From Prevotella sp. HJM029 (GTDB taxonomy: Bacteria; Bacteroidota; Bacteroidia; Bacteroidales; Bacteroidaceae), in the NCBI RefSeq assembly GCF_000599605.1, contig NZ_KK082679.1, positions 921 to 64,920 on the forward strand: a DNA stretch of 64,000 nt, in the 5' to 3' direction. Shown here in pieces: positions 17,206 to 27,022 of the stretch (its first letter is position 1; each line of letters begins with the position of its first letter). A program made the position numbers and the translations under genes. The notes beneath the pieces were generated by a model. It searched no databases. It saw only the letters and a list, made by a program, of their open reading frames with translations, and had not been told where the DNA came from.

Positions 17206-20200
17206 TTAAAAGGAAACATCAACGCCAAATGAGAAAGTTTTTGAGAAGGGGTAAACTCGTCCATTCCTATCGGTCGTCATCTGTTCAGGATCTAAATAAT
17301 CACTCTTTAGCTTCGTCATTGTAAAGAGGTTTTCCCCACTAAAGTAAAAACGAACTTTATCAAGATAGATTTTCTTCGTTAATATCTTTGGAAGTGTGTA
17401 GCCTATAGTTAGGTTCTTTAAACGACAATATGCCAAATTTTGTAGGTAACGATCGTTTACTTTACTCATTGCAAACCAACGTGCCTGATCTTGTCCTGCA
17501 CGGGGGAAGTAGGCGTCTCGATTGTTTTCTGACCAAACTTTTCCGGGAAGATCTGCAGGGATAAATGAACTATAAGCACGTGAGTAGGGTCCCCAGAACA
17601 TCATATTGTTGTCGCCAGGATACATGTTTTGACGGCCAATTCCTTGCCAGAACATAGACATATCAAAACCATACCATGATAAATTGAGTGAAAAACCATA
17701 GTGGTATCTTGCCTGAGAGTTACCTAATTTCACTAAGTCGCCATGGTCGCTAAGTGTCCCTTTTCCATTATTAATCTTGTGATTACCATCAAGATCTTCA
17801 AAAATCAAATCACCTGCCTGGTCTGAAAATTTGCTACCTAAGAACGATTGATCAACACCACGAGCAGCTACTTCTGCATTGGTCTGATAGATTCCTTGAA
17901 CCTTATAGCCCCAGATTTCACCCCATTCCATGCCTTCATAATTCTGTCCTAATATCTTAGTTTCGTTTCCTCTAAACTTTGTTAGCTTCGATTTACTATC
18001 AGCAAGTGAGGCTGTAATGCCATAATAGAAAGGCTTTCCAGCCAAAAGGAACTTGTCATTCCAGCTAAGGCTAAGTTCGAAACCTCTTGTACGTAATTCT
18101 CCATTATTCTCCAATGGTACAGCATAGCCATAAACAGCGGGTAATGTGAGTGATGTAGCCAACATGTCTTTGGTATTACGCTGGTAAACATCGAGTGTCA
18201 ATGCCAACCGATTATTAAGTAATCCCACATCAAGTCCAGCGTTAGATGTTACAACCTTTTCCCATGTTAAACTGCCTGAAACAGGAGAACCAATCGTCGC
18301 ATACATCGCTTGTGCATTATTGAAAATATAATTCAACTTCGTCATATTATCTAAGGTGATAAGACGAATATAGGGATAGTAAGGATTGCTATAACCATCA
18401 GTCACCTGATTTCCTAAAGAACCGATGGATGCACGAAGTTTCAAATTGCTAACAACAGGGAGTAGGTTGTGGAAGAATTTTTCTTCGCTTACTCTCCAGC
18501 CTAAAGCAACTGATGGGAAGAAGCCCCAACGATCACTACTTTTAAAACGAGAGGTTCCATCATAACGCATATTCACTTCGGCCATATATTTACCTAAATA
18601 ATCATAGCTGATACGGCCAAAGTAACCTAATAAAGCGTATTCATGTTGTGCACCCTTTACACTCTTGGCGCCAACCGACAGATTTAAATCGTTAAGTGTT
18701 TCTGAAAGTAAATCCTTTCCTGAAGGTTCTACCCATTTATAAGAGCCTCTTTCGTAGTTCATACCAGCCATAATAGCAAGGTTATGAGCTTCTGCAAATG
18801 TCTTATGATAATTACCATAAAGGTCATAAACATATACATCTGTCGTTGCACGACTATCTTTTAAACGGTTACCAAAGAAGCCTGAATTGGCAGTTTTCAT
18901 TTCATTAGGACGCTCTGAATATTGGAAACTTGCCATACGGAACAACTTATCCTTAATGAATGTGCGATAGGTCATCTTACCCGTAAGTTCTAATCCTTCC
19001 ATTAACTTTAATACGCCACCAACAGCATAAGTATGTTCGGTCTTGTTAACGGTTGAAAATCCATTACCAGTACGCAACATAGCCGCAAAACCATCAGCGG
19101 GTCTGTCACCACTATTAGGTAGTGTATAGACATTCGTACCATCAGGATTTACGGGGACTATCCAAGGCATTGCATGGAAAGTGAGGTTACCTACGTTACC
19201 ACCATCTTCAAAGTCATAACCTGGTTGTGTATATTTTGATTTGAAGAGTGATGCACTACTGAAAATACGGAACCAAGATGTTACTTCTGCATTGAACTTT
19301 GCCATCAAGTTTCTTGTGCGGTATTTATCAGTGCTAAGTGCGAAAACACCATCATGGTCATTCATGCCTCCACTCAACATGTAGTTCATCTTATTGTTGC
19401 CCCCACTAATACTCAAATTGTGATTCCATGTGGGTTGCGTGAAATCGAATAAGTAGTTATACCAATCGAAATTCCCATAATAATGATAACGGCCATCGAT
19501 AGGACTAACAACAACCCAAGGGCGAGCAGGATTTTCGGTTGTATCATATTGACGAGCCTCTAATTCATTATAATCATCAGGCGTTAATTTTGAATAGCTG
19601 CCACCCGATGTTGCATTAAAGAATGTGTCAACTAATTTAGCTGTTTGGTAACCATTCGTCATAAACTTGGTCTTCGTGGTTGGCGCCGACCAACTGAATC
19701 GCCCATTATAAGTGATGTGTGCTTGGCCATCTTTATTCGATTTTGTTGTCACGATGATAACACCAAAACCAGCACGAGCACCATAGATAGCCGCTGAGGC
19801 GGCATCTTTCAATACCGAGATCGACTCGATATCGTTTGGGTTTACGCGGTCAAGGTCGCCCTCAACACCATCAATCAACACCAAAGGTGCACCACTATTT
19901 ACAATTGAAGTAGCACCACGAATATTCATTTTTGTGCTTTCTCCTGGTGTTCCTGATGAGAAAGAAATATTGAGGTTAGGCACTTGTCCTTGCAACATCT
20001 GTCCTGCACTGCTCACTGGACGGTCTTTCAATTCATCGGCGGTGACTGTGCTCACTGCACCAATGAGGTTGGCTTTCTTTTTTGTACCATAACCAATCAC
20101 AACCACTTCGTCTAAGCCTTTCGACTCTTCTGCTAAGGTGATGTGCATGGCGTCGCGTGCCTTCACTGTTTGAGGTGCAAAACCTACGTAAGAGATGGTC

Positions 20201-20727
20201 AGCATGTTTTCAGGATTAACCTCTAATGAAAACTCACCATTTACATTGGTTGTCGTTCCATTGCGGCCTCCTTTTTCTGAGATTGTAGCGCCAATAATGG
20301 GCTCACCAGTGGCATCTGTCACCTTGCCTGATATGGCTCTACGCCCTGTTTTAGCTGTTGCCGTAGATGTAGTTGTAGTTAAAGTAATTTGATTACCTGA
20401 TGTATGTGAGCTCAGTCCAACGGCTTTACACAAATCGTTGAGAATGTCTGACATGGAACGATTGCCCAATGTAATCGACACCTTACGTTGTAAAAGTTTC
20501 TGAACGTCTGCATTATAGAGAAAAACATATTGGCTGTTTTTCTCAATAAAGCTCAGCACACTACCCACTGTTTGCTGTTCTGCAGCAACCGAATAATTCA
20601 CATTTGTTACTCGATAGCTACCCAAAGGTGATGCAAGCATACCCAAAGGCGCCATCAGTAACAAAGCCGACAATGAACGATGCATCATGTGCACGCGTTT
20701 TGTCTTTTGTCTTGATTTCTCACGCAT
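17206..20727 (-). CDS. STN-containing SusC/RagA TonB-dependent transducer
   Basis: A 1173-residue outer-membrane importer. A long basic N-region and signal (MMHRSLSALLLMAPLGM) lead into a secretin/TonB short N-terminal (STN) domain at about residues 45-117. The carboxypeptidase-regulatory-like domain follows from about 132 (ISGKVTDATGEPIIGATI), then EEVVV-type TonB box sequence GLDEVVVIGYGT near 204, plug and barrel ending FSFGVDVSF. STN domains contact FecR-type anti-sigma factors in the periplasm, so this receptor should sense as well as import. No sigma/anti-sigma pair adjoins it; the nearest starts 6 kb away beside a SusC without an STN. Its first 40 residues align without gaps to that other SusC. 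Confidence 0.95.
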   Translation of the reverse strand: MREKSRQKTKRVHMMHRSLSALLLMAPLGMLASPLGSYRVTNVNYSVAAEQQTVGSVLSFIEKNSQYVFLYNADVQKLLQRKVSITLGNRSMSDILNDLCKAVGLSSHTSGNQITLTTTTSTATAKTGRRAISGKVTDATGEPIIGATISEKGGRNGTTTNVNGEFSLEVNPENMLTISYVGFAPQTVKARDAMHITLAEESKGLDEVVVIGYGTKKKANLIGAVSTVTADELKDRPVSSAGQMLQGQVPNLNISFSSGTPGESTKMNIRGATSIVNSGAPLVLIDGVEGDLDRVNPNDIESISVLKDAASAAIYGARAGFGVIIVTTKSNKDGQAHITYNGRFSWSAPTTKTKFMTNGYQTAKLVDTFFNATSGGSYSKLTPDDYNELEARQYDTTENPARPWVVVSPIDGRYHYYGNFDWYNYLFDFTQPTWNHNLSISGGNNKMNYMLSGGMNDHDGVFALSTDKYRTRNLMAKFNAEVTSWFRIFSSASLFKSKYTQPGYDFEDGGNVGNLTFHAMPWIVPVNPDGTNVYTLPNSGDRPADGFAAMLRTGNGFSTVNKTEHTYAVGGVLKLMEGLELTGKMTYRTFIKDKLFRMASFQYSERPNEMKTANSGFFGNRLKDSRATTDVYVYDLYGNYHKTFAEAHNLAIMAGMNYERGSYKWVEPSGKDLLSETLNDLNLSVGAKSVKGAQHEYALLGYFGRISYDYLGKYMAEVNMRYDGTSRFKSSDRWGFFPSVALGWRVSEEKFFHNLLPVVSNLKLRASIGSLGNQVTDGYSNPYYPYIRLITLDNMTKLNYIFNNAQAMYATIGSPVSGSLTWEKVVTSNAGLDVGLLNNRLALTLDVYQRNTKDMLATSLTLPAVYGYAVPLENNGELRTRGFELSLSWNDKFLLAGKPFYYGITASLADSKSKLTKFRGNETKILGQNYEGMEWGEIWGYKVQGIYQTNAEVAARGVDQSFLGSKFSDQAGDLIFEDLDGNHKINNGKGTLSDHGDLVKLGNSQARYHYGFSLNLSWYGFDMSMFWQGIGRQNMYPGDNNMMFWGPYSRAYSSFIPADLPGKVWSENNRDAYFPRAGQDQARWFAMSKVNDRYLQNLAYCRLKNLTIGYTLPKILTKKIYLDKVRFYFSGENLFTMTKLKSDYLDPEQMTTDRNGRVYPFSKTFSFGVDVSF

Positions 20728-21259
20728 ATACTTGAATATAGTTTAATAGACCAGTAAAAGAATACCACTTTATGCGGCATCATTACACTATTGAAGACGA
20801 CGTTTTTTTGGAAATCTATAGGTTGCAATTCAATTTTTAACACTTTTCTTTCTCAGAAAGGCAAACATGCCATCACAAGAAAGTTTAAAATCATTTATAA
20901 ATCCGTACAATTATTGCACTTTTACACTTAAGTTCGAAAAACTTGTTCTACTTCATTTAGCTGCGCACACTGATACAAAAGTCGCTACACCCATCTACTT
21001 TTTTAGCTTATCAGGTGTATTTTGCCCACCATTCCACAATAGTAAATATTTAAGGCCTATATATTATATAAGGTATATTAAAAATTAGAGACACATTTTT
21101 TGCCCATCTAAAATGCTGGAAAAGATTTTGCATGGGTAAAAAGTAGAGGTCATTCTACCAGTTTCATAGCCTGCCTATTCGTTTTAAAAACCAAATAATG
21201 TTACTTTGGTACACGCATCACCCACTCCCAACATCGTTTCAGACATAGGACAAATAGTC
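20728..21259. other. Intergenic region upstream of the STN-SusC gene
   Basis: About 530 bp of AT-rich sequence between the start of the minus-strand SusC and the end of the next minus-strand gene. It must contain the SusC promoter, but I could not find a clear TAnnTTTG box on the minus strand. No RNA gene or repeat was recognised. Confidence 0.4.
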
Positions 21260-21463
21260 TCATTCATCCATATTCGACGAAAAGGAGAAACCTCTTTCAT
21301 CAATTGCCTTGAGCGTATAGCCTCTTGGCTCCGCTAATCCTCTATCTATCAACTCCTGGAAATCCTCCATTACTTTTTTCATTTCCTCTAACCCCTTCTC
21401 AGCATGTTTTATTTCTTTATACTGTTTTCTCATGTCAAGAATTGTTTTCTCTGCATTGCTCAT
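21260..21463 (-). CDS. Small coiled-coil hypothetical protein
   Basis: A 67-residue protein with no recognised family. Residues about 5-45 are rich in Glu, Lys, Leu and Met in a heptad-like pattern (MRKQYKEIKHAEKGLEEM), suggesting a coiled coil. The C-terminus is short and polar. The start codon lies 2 bp after the stop of the broken protease gene, so it is probably translationally coupled and may have been its partner or regulator. The function is unknown. Confidence 0.55.
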   Translation of the reverse strand: MSNAEKTILDMRKQYKEIKHAEKGLEEMKKVMEDFQELIDRGLAEPRGYTLKAIDERGFSFSSNMDE

Positions 21464-21465
21464 TG

Positions 21466-22323
21466 TTATATAAATTTTCTTGTATGAATAAAAAGCTTGA
21501 GTTTAAAATGCTCGGTATATTCCCTTACTTGATTATAATACTTTTTAATTAAACCTCTTTCTTCCTTTCGTTCACTATAGTCTTCTATTTTTAGTTTCAG
21601 TTCTTCTAATTCTTCAATATTAATAGGGCGTCCATGGGTTTTCCATTGATTGTTATTACCCAATGCATCGGCTATCTCTTCAGCCCGTCTTATTTTATCT
21701 TCTTCTGTAACTTTCCGTCCATCATGATGTGTATTCCAGTTCTTAAACTTATATTTAGCTAATCATCTTTTCAACAAGGTGATAGTCAATTCTTTTGCCT
21801 GTTCATAATGACGGAGCTCTGCTAAATCAAAGTCTCTCAGAATAAGGAATTCAGCATTTGTAAGCGTGTTATTTTTAGCCTTTTCTATCAGCTCATTTAC
21901 TTTATCTAAATAGCCCAATGCAGGTACGAACCTCCCATCTTTATTTTGTACTTGAGGATCTATCGGTCCTAATACTGAAAAATAGTCCATCCAAATCTCA
22001 TCTCCACTCATACAAAAAATTGTACCAGCGCTATAAGCATAATCAGGGACTATGAAAATAACCTTGTTGTAATGCTTTCGAATAATATTAACATACCTTT
22101 CAACAGCTGTAGCGCTTCCACCAGTAGTTGTTAATATCACAATTAAAGTAGCTTTTCTATGGCCGTTTTCCTCCAACTCTTCTATGATATCACACAAAGC
22201 ATTCTCATTCCCATCTATAATCGGGCCATAATAATTGAGAACATCCCCATCAAACTTTTTCTCTATCTCGCAAAGTGTTGCATTAAGTAAGCCTTTCATT
22301 GCTTCATTGATAGAATTTTTCAT
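21466..22323 (-). pseudogene. ClpP-fold serine protease (SppA/SDH_sah-like) interrupted by a TGA
   Basis: The 858-bp frame encodes a 285-residue ClpP/crotonase-fold protease of the serine dehydrogenase proteinase (SppA-like) type, except for an in-frame TGA at 21763-21765. The first 186 residues hold the catalytic region: TTTGGSATAVERY, then DYAYSAGTIF with the presumed nucleophile Ser98, and LGPIDPQV. After the stop the same frame continues with LAKYKFKNWNTHHDG, a helical segment (DKIRRAEEIADALG) and GRPINIEELEELKLKIEDY to 21466. The stop sits in LLKR-stop-LAKYKF, where a tryptophan codon (TGG to TGA) would restore continuity. Truncation removes about a third of the protein but not the active site, so residual function cannot be excluded. 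Confidence 0.75.
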
Positions 22324-22641
22324 ATACTGTTTGTTTTATTGTTAGGGTATAAATATAGATAAAAAATTTCAATTACGTGCCTATAAAACTAAAAACAAAT
22401 ATAATTTCCCCAAAGCAAAAAACTTACATTCTTAGAAGTATTGAAGAGGTCTTTTCATTTAACCCAATAGAAAAAATAGAATGTGAAGGTCATTTATCGA
22501 AGAACTCAGAAGTAAATAATTATGAGAGGATGTAGGGTAAGCCCTATGACCACCGAGGGTTTAGCATTGACCTATGTCAGTATCTTATTTATGTTGTGTA
22601 TGAATTAAATAGTTCAAAAGGCTTTTTCTTAAAAATTTGCG
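22324..22641. other. Divergent intergenic region
   Basis: AT-rich spacer between the minus-strand protease gene and the plus-strand fimbrillin operon. On the minus strand TATATTTG (complement of 22396-22403) could be a -7 box for the protease gene, but no matching -33 box is evident. A small palindrome TAGGG/CCCTA lies at 22534-22547. Confidence 0.4.
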
Positions 22642-22649
22642 TACCTTTG
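22642..22649 (+). promoter_or_regulatory. Probable -7 box of the fimbrillin operon
   Basis: TACCTTTG exactly fits the Bacteroidota TAnnTTTG consensus and is followed by GCAGCC, a frequent context. The -33 element is unclear; a T-rich tract (GGCTTTTTCTT) lies about 20 bp upstream. Transcription would begin near 22655. Confidence 0.55.
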
Positions 22650-22657
22650 CAGCCGTG

Positions 22658-22930
22658 ATGAAACAAGGTAACACGAATCAACAGCTTGCTATGCAAAGAA
22701 ATATCTTTGTGTTAGCATTCTTTTTGATTATTTATTTGGCTGTTCCAAATAAATTGTTACCCCCCCCTACACATACCTATAGCCCATCTTTCTTCAGACA
22801 GATTCGGGAACAATATTTGTGTTTCCCCTGCTCAGATAGGATTTATACCGTTAGCAATAAGTGTTTTAACTCGTTTATTGCTAACGCTCTTGTGCGTGTA
22901 TTATTTCAGAAAAGAATAACCCAGAAATAG
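22658..22930 (+). CDS. Possible 90-residue protein or transcribed leader
   Basis: An ATG frame of 90 codons begins MKQGNTNQQLAMQRNI, followed by one hydrophobic segment (FVLAFFLIIYLAV) and a basic tail. There is no known family. The ATG is only about 3 bases after the predicted transcription start, so the message would be nearly leaderless. A TTG start at 22637 would lie inside the promoter. Within the frame, CGTTAGCAATAA (22849-22860) and TTATTGCTAACG (22875-22886) form a perfect 12-bp stem. A structured 5' leader of the fimbrillin operon is therefore as likely as a protein. Confidence 0.35.
   Translation: MKQGNTNQQLAMQRNIFVLAFFLIIYLAVPNKLLPPPTHTYSPSFFRQIREQYLCFPCSDRIYTVSNKCFNSFIANALVRVLFQKRITQK
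22849..22886 (+). promoter_or_regulatory. 12-bp hairpin upstream of the fimbrillin operon
   Basis: A perfect 12-bp inverted repeat with a 14-nt loop lies about 200 bases after the predicted transcription start and 53 bp before the small gene at 22939. No T run follows on the plus strand, so it is not a standard terminator; mRNA stabilisation or regulation is possible. Confidence 0.6.
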
Positions 22931-22938
22931 TTAAATAT

Positions 22939-23109
22939 ATGGATAAAAAGAAACGGCGTGTTTATATTACTCCCAAAAGTATTATTTTCTCCATGGACGA
23001 ATTACCAATTATTTGTACCAGCGTACAACCCAATGTAAAACAACCAGGTGGTTCAACCCAACAAGATTGGGATTCAGACCAAGATGTAAATATTGATGAT
23101 GAGATTTAA
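22939..23109 (+). CDS. 56-residue basic-acidic small protein before fimbrillin gene
   Basis: ATG-started 56-residue protein. The N-terminus is basic (MDKKKRRVYITPKS) and the C-terminus acidic (QQDWDSDQDVNIDDEI), with a Pro/Gly-rich middle. There is no signal peptide. It ends 13 bp before the best start of the fimbrillin-type lipoprotein gene, so the two are probably co-translated. I do not recognise a named family, but coding potential is supported by its clean frame and operon spacing. Confidence 0.55.
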   Translation: MDKKKRRVYITPKSIIFSMDELPIICTSVQPNVKQPGGSTQQDWDSDQDVNIDDEI

Positions 23110-23122
23110 TAGTAATAGCGAC

Positions 23123-24787
23123 ATGGATAAAATAAGATGGAAATATAGTATATTGCCGCTTATCTTAGTGAGTGGCATGTTCTTTACAGCCTGTAGCAGT
23201 CATGACGGTGTTGAGGATAGTAAAGATGACACTAAGGAGCTAAAAGGTCCGCAGTTCACCTTAACCGAAGTTCCCTATGGTGTTGATACTGAGGTGTCTA
23301 CCCGTTCGACAGAAACTGTAGCCAAGACGGATACACTCAATTTTGGTAATGGTATTGAAGGTGAAGTGACTGTAATGCGTGAGCCAGAAGAAAAAACCAA
23401 GGTTGCAACACGTACTGAAATCAGTAATCAACACTACACCATTAAGGCTCTTTCTACAACAGGACAATTATTAGCTACACTAAAAGGAACTGTTGGTGGA
23501 ACAGGAACTACGAAGACTTTCACGCCCGATGCGGGAACACCCCATGAGATAGAGCTTCCACCAGGAACGTATACTTTTATATGTTTCAATGATGCTTTTA
23601 CCGAGAGTGGTGCTTCTATTTCGGTTAATGCGGATAAAGCAGGTGAAGCCTTATATGGCTACACTACACAAACAATTAGTGGACAGCACTATTTGGTGAA
23701 CTTTGAAATGAAGCATTTAGCCGTTCGTATGCGGGTAGAGCTAACCGCTTATTGGGATATCAATGGCATTAAAGCTGTCATAGGGACACCAACAGGGCAT
23801 GGACATTTAGCTTCATACAATATAACAGAGATGGTGTCCATGTGGGATAACCCTGTAGTAACATCTGATTTGACGCTCCCTACAGTAACGACAGAGGCTT
23901 CTAACTACACGTATACCTCGACTTCGGATTATCGTTATTTCTTAGCCTCACCTGATTTAAGTGGTATTCAATCAGCGGGTTATTATTGTAAATTCAAAGC
24001 AGGTGCACTCTATGGAAGGTCTGTTGTAGGAAAATCATTAGATATTGGTGCCATTTTACCTACTCGCATGCAACCTAATGAGTCGTATAAAATAAAGGTA
24101 ACGCTCTATTATTCTTATCGTTATCTCTTCCACGATGGCAGTGTGGCTACCTTAGTGCAAGGTAAACGTGCAGGAAAAACGGCTGTTGCTGCCATGATTT
24201 CCAACAATAAGGCCATGGCTTTGACCGATGCAGGCTCAGCATGCCACTGGAGCAACACGCAAAACTCCGTCCAGACTACACACGCCTCAACAGAGTTTAA
24301 TGCGATTTATCATGATGTGGATGGCTTCAACCACACTTGGTCTGCGTCACATTCGCGTACAGGTGCTGCTTTAGGAACCGACCCTAACTTTCCTGCTTTT
24401 TATCAAGCGGCGCACTATACACCCCTCAAGCCACTCACAGGAACGGCTGGAACTACAACGTCTTGGTATCTTCCTGCTATAGGTGAGTGGGCTTTAGCTG
24501 CGCAGGCTGAAGGGAATTATAACCCTGCATCGTTGACGAGTTGGCCTAACGAGCACACACATCAAACCTGGAATGAGCGTTTAATGAAAGTCGTTAATGT
24601 GCAAGCTGGTGGTACAACTCCTGTTTGGGGAGGTAGCTTAGGATGGTATTGGGCGAGCAATGAATATAGTGCTTCTTCAGGTTACCAAATCATTACCTAT
24701 CCTAACAGCACCTATGGGTTCTACTTTGCTGCCAATCCCAAAGCCACACCTTTTATGGCTGTTCGCCCATTTATTATCAAGAATTAG
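23123..24787 (+). CDS. Fimbrillin-family lipoprotein with C-terminal FISUMP/DUF1566-like domain
   Basis: A 554-residue lipoprotein (lipobox FFTACSS). The N-terminal half resembles fimbrillin/Mfa-like subunits: ATRTEISNQHYTIKAL, then the beta-rich core and HYLVNFEMKHLAVRMRVEL. The C-terminal third has the layout of FISUMP/DUF1566-type domains (SWYLPAIGEWALAAQ, WYWASNEYS, FMAVRPFI). It probably forms or caps a surface fibre or acts as an adhesin. I prefer ATG 23123 over ATG 23093: it gives a normal lipoprotein signal and avoids overlap with the small upstream gene. A strong terminator follows. Flanking genes are pseudogenes, but this frame is intact. Confidence 0.75.
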   Translation: MDKIRWKYSILPLILVSGMFFTACSSHDGVEDSKDDTKELKGPQFTLTEVPYGVDTEVSTRSTETVAKTDTLNFGNGIEGEVTVMREPEEKTKVATRTEISNQHYTIKALSTTGQLLATLKGTVGGTGTTKTFTPDAGTPHEIELPPGTYTFICFNDAFTESGASISVNADKAGEALYGYTTQTISGQHYLVNFEMKHLAVRMRVELTAYWDINGIKAVIGTPTGHGHLASYNITEMVSMWDNPVVTSDLTLPTVTTEASNYTYTSTSDYRYFLASPDLSGIQSAGYYCKFKAGALYGRSVVGKSLDIGAILPTRMQPNESYKIKVTLYYSYRYLFHDGSVATLVQGKRAGKTAVAAMISNNKAMALTDAGSACHWSNTQNSVQTTHASTEFNAIYHDVDGFNHTWSASHSRTGAALGTDPNFPAFYQAAHYTPLKPLTGTAGTTTSWYLPAIGEWALAAQAEGNYNPASLTSWPNEHTHQTWNERLMKVVNVQAGGTTPVWGGSLGWYWASNEYSASSGYQIITYPNSTYGFYFAANPKATPFMAVRPFIIKN

Positions 24788-24811
24788 CAGATAGACAATC
24801 CGTTTTTTTAG

Positions 24812-24838
24812 AATGCCCACGTGAAGTGGGCATTTTTT
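24812..24838 (+). terminator. Terminator of the fimbrillin operon
   Basis: AATGCCCAC at 24812-24820 and GTGGGCATT at 24826-24834 form a 9-bp perfect stem with a 5-nt loop, followed by a T run. Confidence 0.9.
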
Positions 24839-24862
24839 ATGCTGTTATATAAGAGGGTATCT

Positions 24863-26219
24863 TTATAGCAAAGGAACCATATACAGTGGAATATAGACAA
24901 TACCATCGGATAACATGACATCATCCGTATGGGTAACATAAGGTGTAGCGAGGTAATCGTGATACTTCTGAATACATTTTTTCAAAGAGGTGAGTGCATA
25001 ACGTTTACCAGACTTCACCTCTATGGGCGAAATATTATGCCTGTTTGTGAGCTTTGACTTCGCAATCAAGAAGTCTATCTCCATACGGTTCTCCTTCTTT
25101 TCCCGATCAGGATTACTGTAAAAATATAGCCTGTGTCCCGAAGCGACAAGCATTTGTGCCACGATATTTTCAACAATCATACCCTCATTCATCTCTAATT
25201 TTCCCAATATGAGTTTCTGATAAACCTCTATAGGTATATTCCCATGCGCATCGAAAGCATGTGAAACCAGTAAGCCTGTGTCTGCCATATAGCACTTCAG
25301 TGTGGTTCGCTCGTCATTCAAGCGCAATCCAATACTAGGCTCTGTGGTATTAAAACAGCAGTTTATAATCTTAGCATCAGCCAGCCATAAAAAGGAATCT
25401 TGGTAATTACGCATTCGTGCATCACAGCCAAGTGAGGATAAACTAAACTTCTTTTCATGCTTTTGAAGTTGTCCTGGAATTTCATCAAAGATAGCTGTGA
25501 CTTTCAGTTCGTCCCGATCTGCATATTTACGTATGTCGTTACGATAAAGTGTTAAGATGCGATGCTTTATGGTTTCCACCTTCAAAAAGTCTTGGGTATC
25601 CACATATTCCTGCACCGCTTGTGGCATTCCCCCTATCACCATGTAAAGGCGAAAAAGGTTCATTGGCTTACGATGCAACTGTTGTCCCATAGGCTTCTGA
25701 TGCGAAAAGCAATCTTTTATATAGGTCATGAGCATGTCATTGCCCATAGCCCAAAGGAATTCTTCAAAGCCCATGGGGAACATCTCTACCACATCCTCTT
25801 CTGAAGGTATATTGATACCTTTTACTTTACTCCTAATACTGACTAATGCCCCCGTCTCTATATAGTCTAATCGACCATCAGCCACGAGAAACTTTATAGC
25901 TTCTCGCGCCTTTGGACAGTCCTGTATCTCATCAAAAACAATGAGTGATTGGCGCGGTTTCAGCTGTTTGTTATAGTAGAGTTGCAAATTCATCAGCAGA
26001 CGATCTATGTCATCCATGTATTGTCCGAACCACTCTTTCACATTGTTTGGAGCAGTTGTGAAATTAATAAACAGATAAGAAGCATATTCCGCCTTGGCGA
26101 GCTCCTCTACAATAAAGCTCTTTCCAACCCTACACGCCCCTTTCTATCATCAAGGCACTTTTGCCTTGGCTCACGTTTTTCTAGTTTTTAAGCTGCTCAT
26201 ATACCTATCTTTTTAGCAT
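24863..26219 (-). pseudogene. AAA (DUF4143-type) ATPase with decayed N-terminus
   Basis: The intact part (24863-26041) encodes 392 residues of an AAA_14/DUF4143 ATPase: Walker B SLIVFDEIQDCP, sensor region DYIETGALVSI, FPMGFEEFLWAMG, and the C-terminal DUF4143 nuclease-like region (EIDFLIAKSK, then SPIEVKSGKRY). Upstream the same gene continues to ATG 26219 but is damaged. A TAG follows MLKR (26205-26207), a second TAG interrupts YEQLKN-KNVSQGKSALM (26181-26183), and a frameshift in the CCCCTTT run (26137-26143) splits the Walker A loop, which rejoined reads EGACRVGKSFIVEE. Without Walker A the protein cannot hydrolyse ATP. Such ATPases are common, often duplicated genes in Bacteroidota; many are degenerate. 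Confidence 0.8.
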
Positions 26220-26863
26220 CTCCAATTTTCCTTTTTATAAACTATTGCACGAAATCAAGCTTTCTATATTGTTAATTTTACACGAAATCAAGCTTTCTGC
26301 ACCTGCAAAGATACACGAATTTAAAGAGAAAAGCAAATGAAAGTTGTTATCAATAGTCTTTTCTTTTTTCATATTATCATTTGATATGGAGCTTGCATAG
26401 CTCTTTTCTCTCCTTTTGGAGGTAGGTGTTACTCTTCCCTACATACCTTTCCTTTTCTTGCCATTTACCAATGTTTGGAAAGGATTAAATGCTGGTTGTC
26501 TATAATAATAGGTGTAAATGCTTTTTAATTGCTATGAAATAATGCCACAATCTCTATCACTTTACGCTGTAATCTCTATGCTTTTTCCTGGCAATTTCTA
26601 TCATCTTGTTTGATGATGCGGGAATAGATGGATAGAAGATCGAAATGGAATGTTGCAGCAGCCTTCATCCTGTGGGGGGAGCATGCTGGGCGAATGGCAC
26701 GGCAACACGGAAGGATGGGCGGCAATTCGGCCTGGGTTGTGTGTTTGATTACCTCATGTGGACGTGTGTCCTGCGGGCATTTGAGGCGGTCGTCAACGGC
26801 GAATCTTTTTAATATCTTTTCAAAAATAATTTCTTTTGATAGGATTAGACAAAAATATTTTAT
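26220..26863. other. Intergenic region with an 18-bp direct repeat
   Basis: Between the ATPase pseudogene and the sigma-factor promoter I see no credible gene; ORFs on both strands at 26576-26915 are low-complexity overlaps. CACGAAATCAAGCTTTCT occurs at 26249-26266 and again at 26281-26298 (32-bp period). The second copy is followed by a segment lacking other repeats. Confidence 0.6.
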
Positions 26864-26871
26864 TATATTTG
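26864..26871 (+). promoter_or_regulatory. Probable -7 box of the sigma/anti-sigma locus
   Basis: TATATTTG fits TAnnTTTG and precedes GCACC. No clean TTTG lies at the ideal distance; the best candidate (TTTTG near 26834) is about 25 bp upstream. Confidence 0.5.
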
Positions 26872-27022
26872 CACCGTTAACTTTAGCCATGCAGAGCAAT
26901 CCGCATGTGTATTAAAAGTGAACTACCATCTACTAAAGCCTGTAATACAGCTCTCTCTTAGAGAGAAACAGATGGCACAAGGAGTGGCCTTTGGGTCAAG
27001 AACTAACAAACAATTGAGAACT

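Noticed and set aside
22637-22657. TTG start for the 97-codon frame
   Set aside because: It lies inside the TACCTTTG promoter box, upstream of the expected transcription start.
26576-26915. ORFs on both strands before the sigma gene
   Set aside because: No homology, mutually overlapping, and they cover the predicted promoter.
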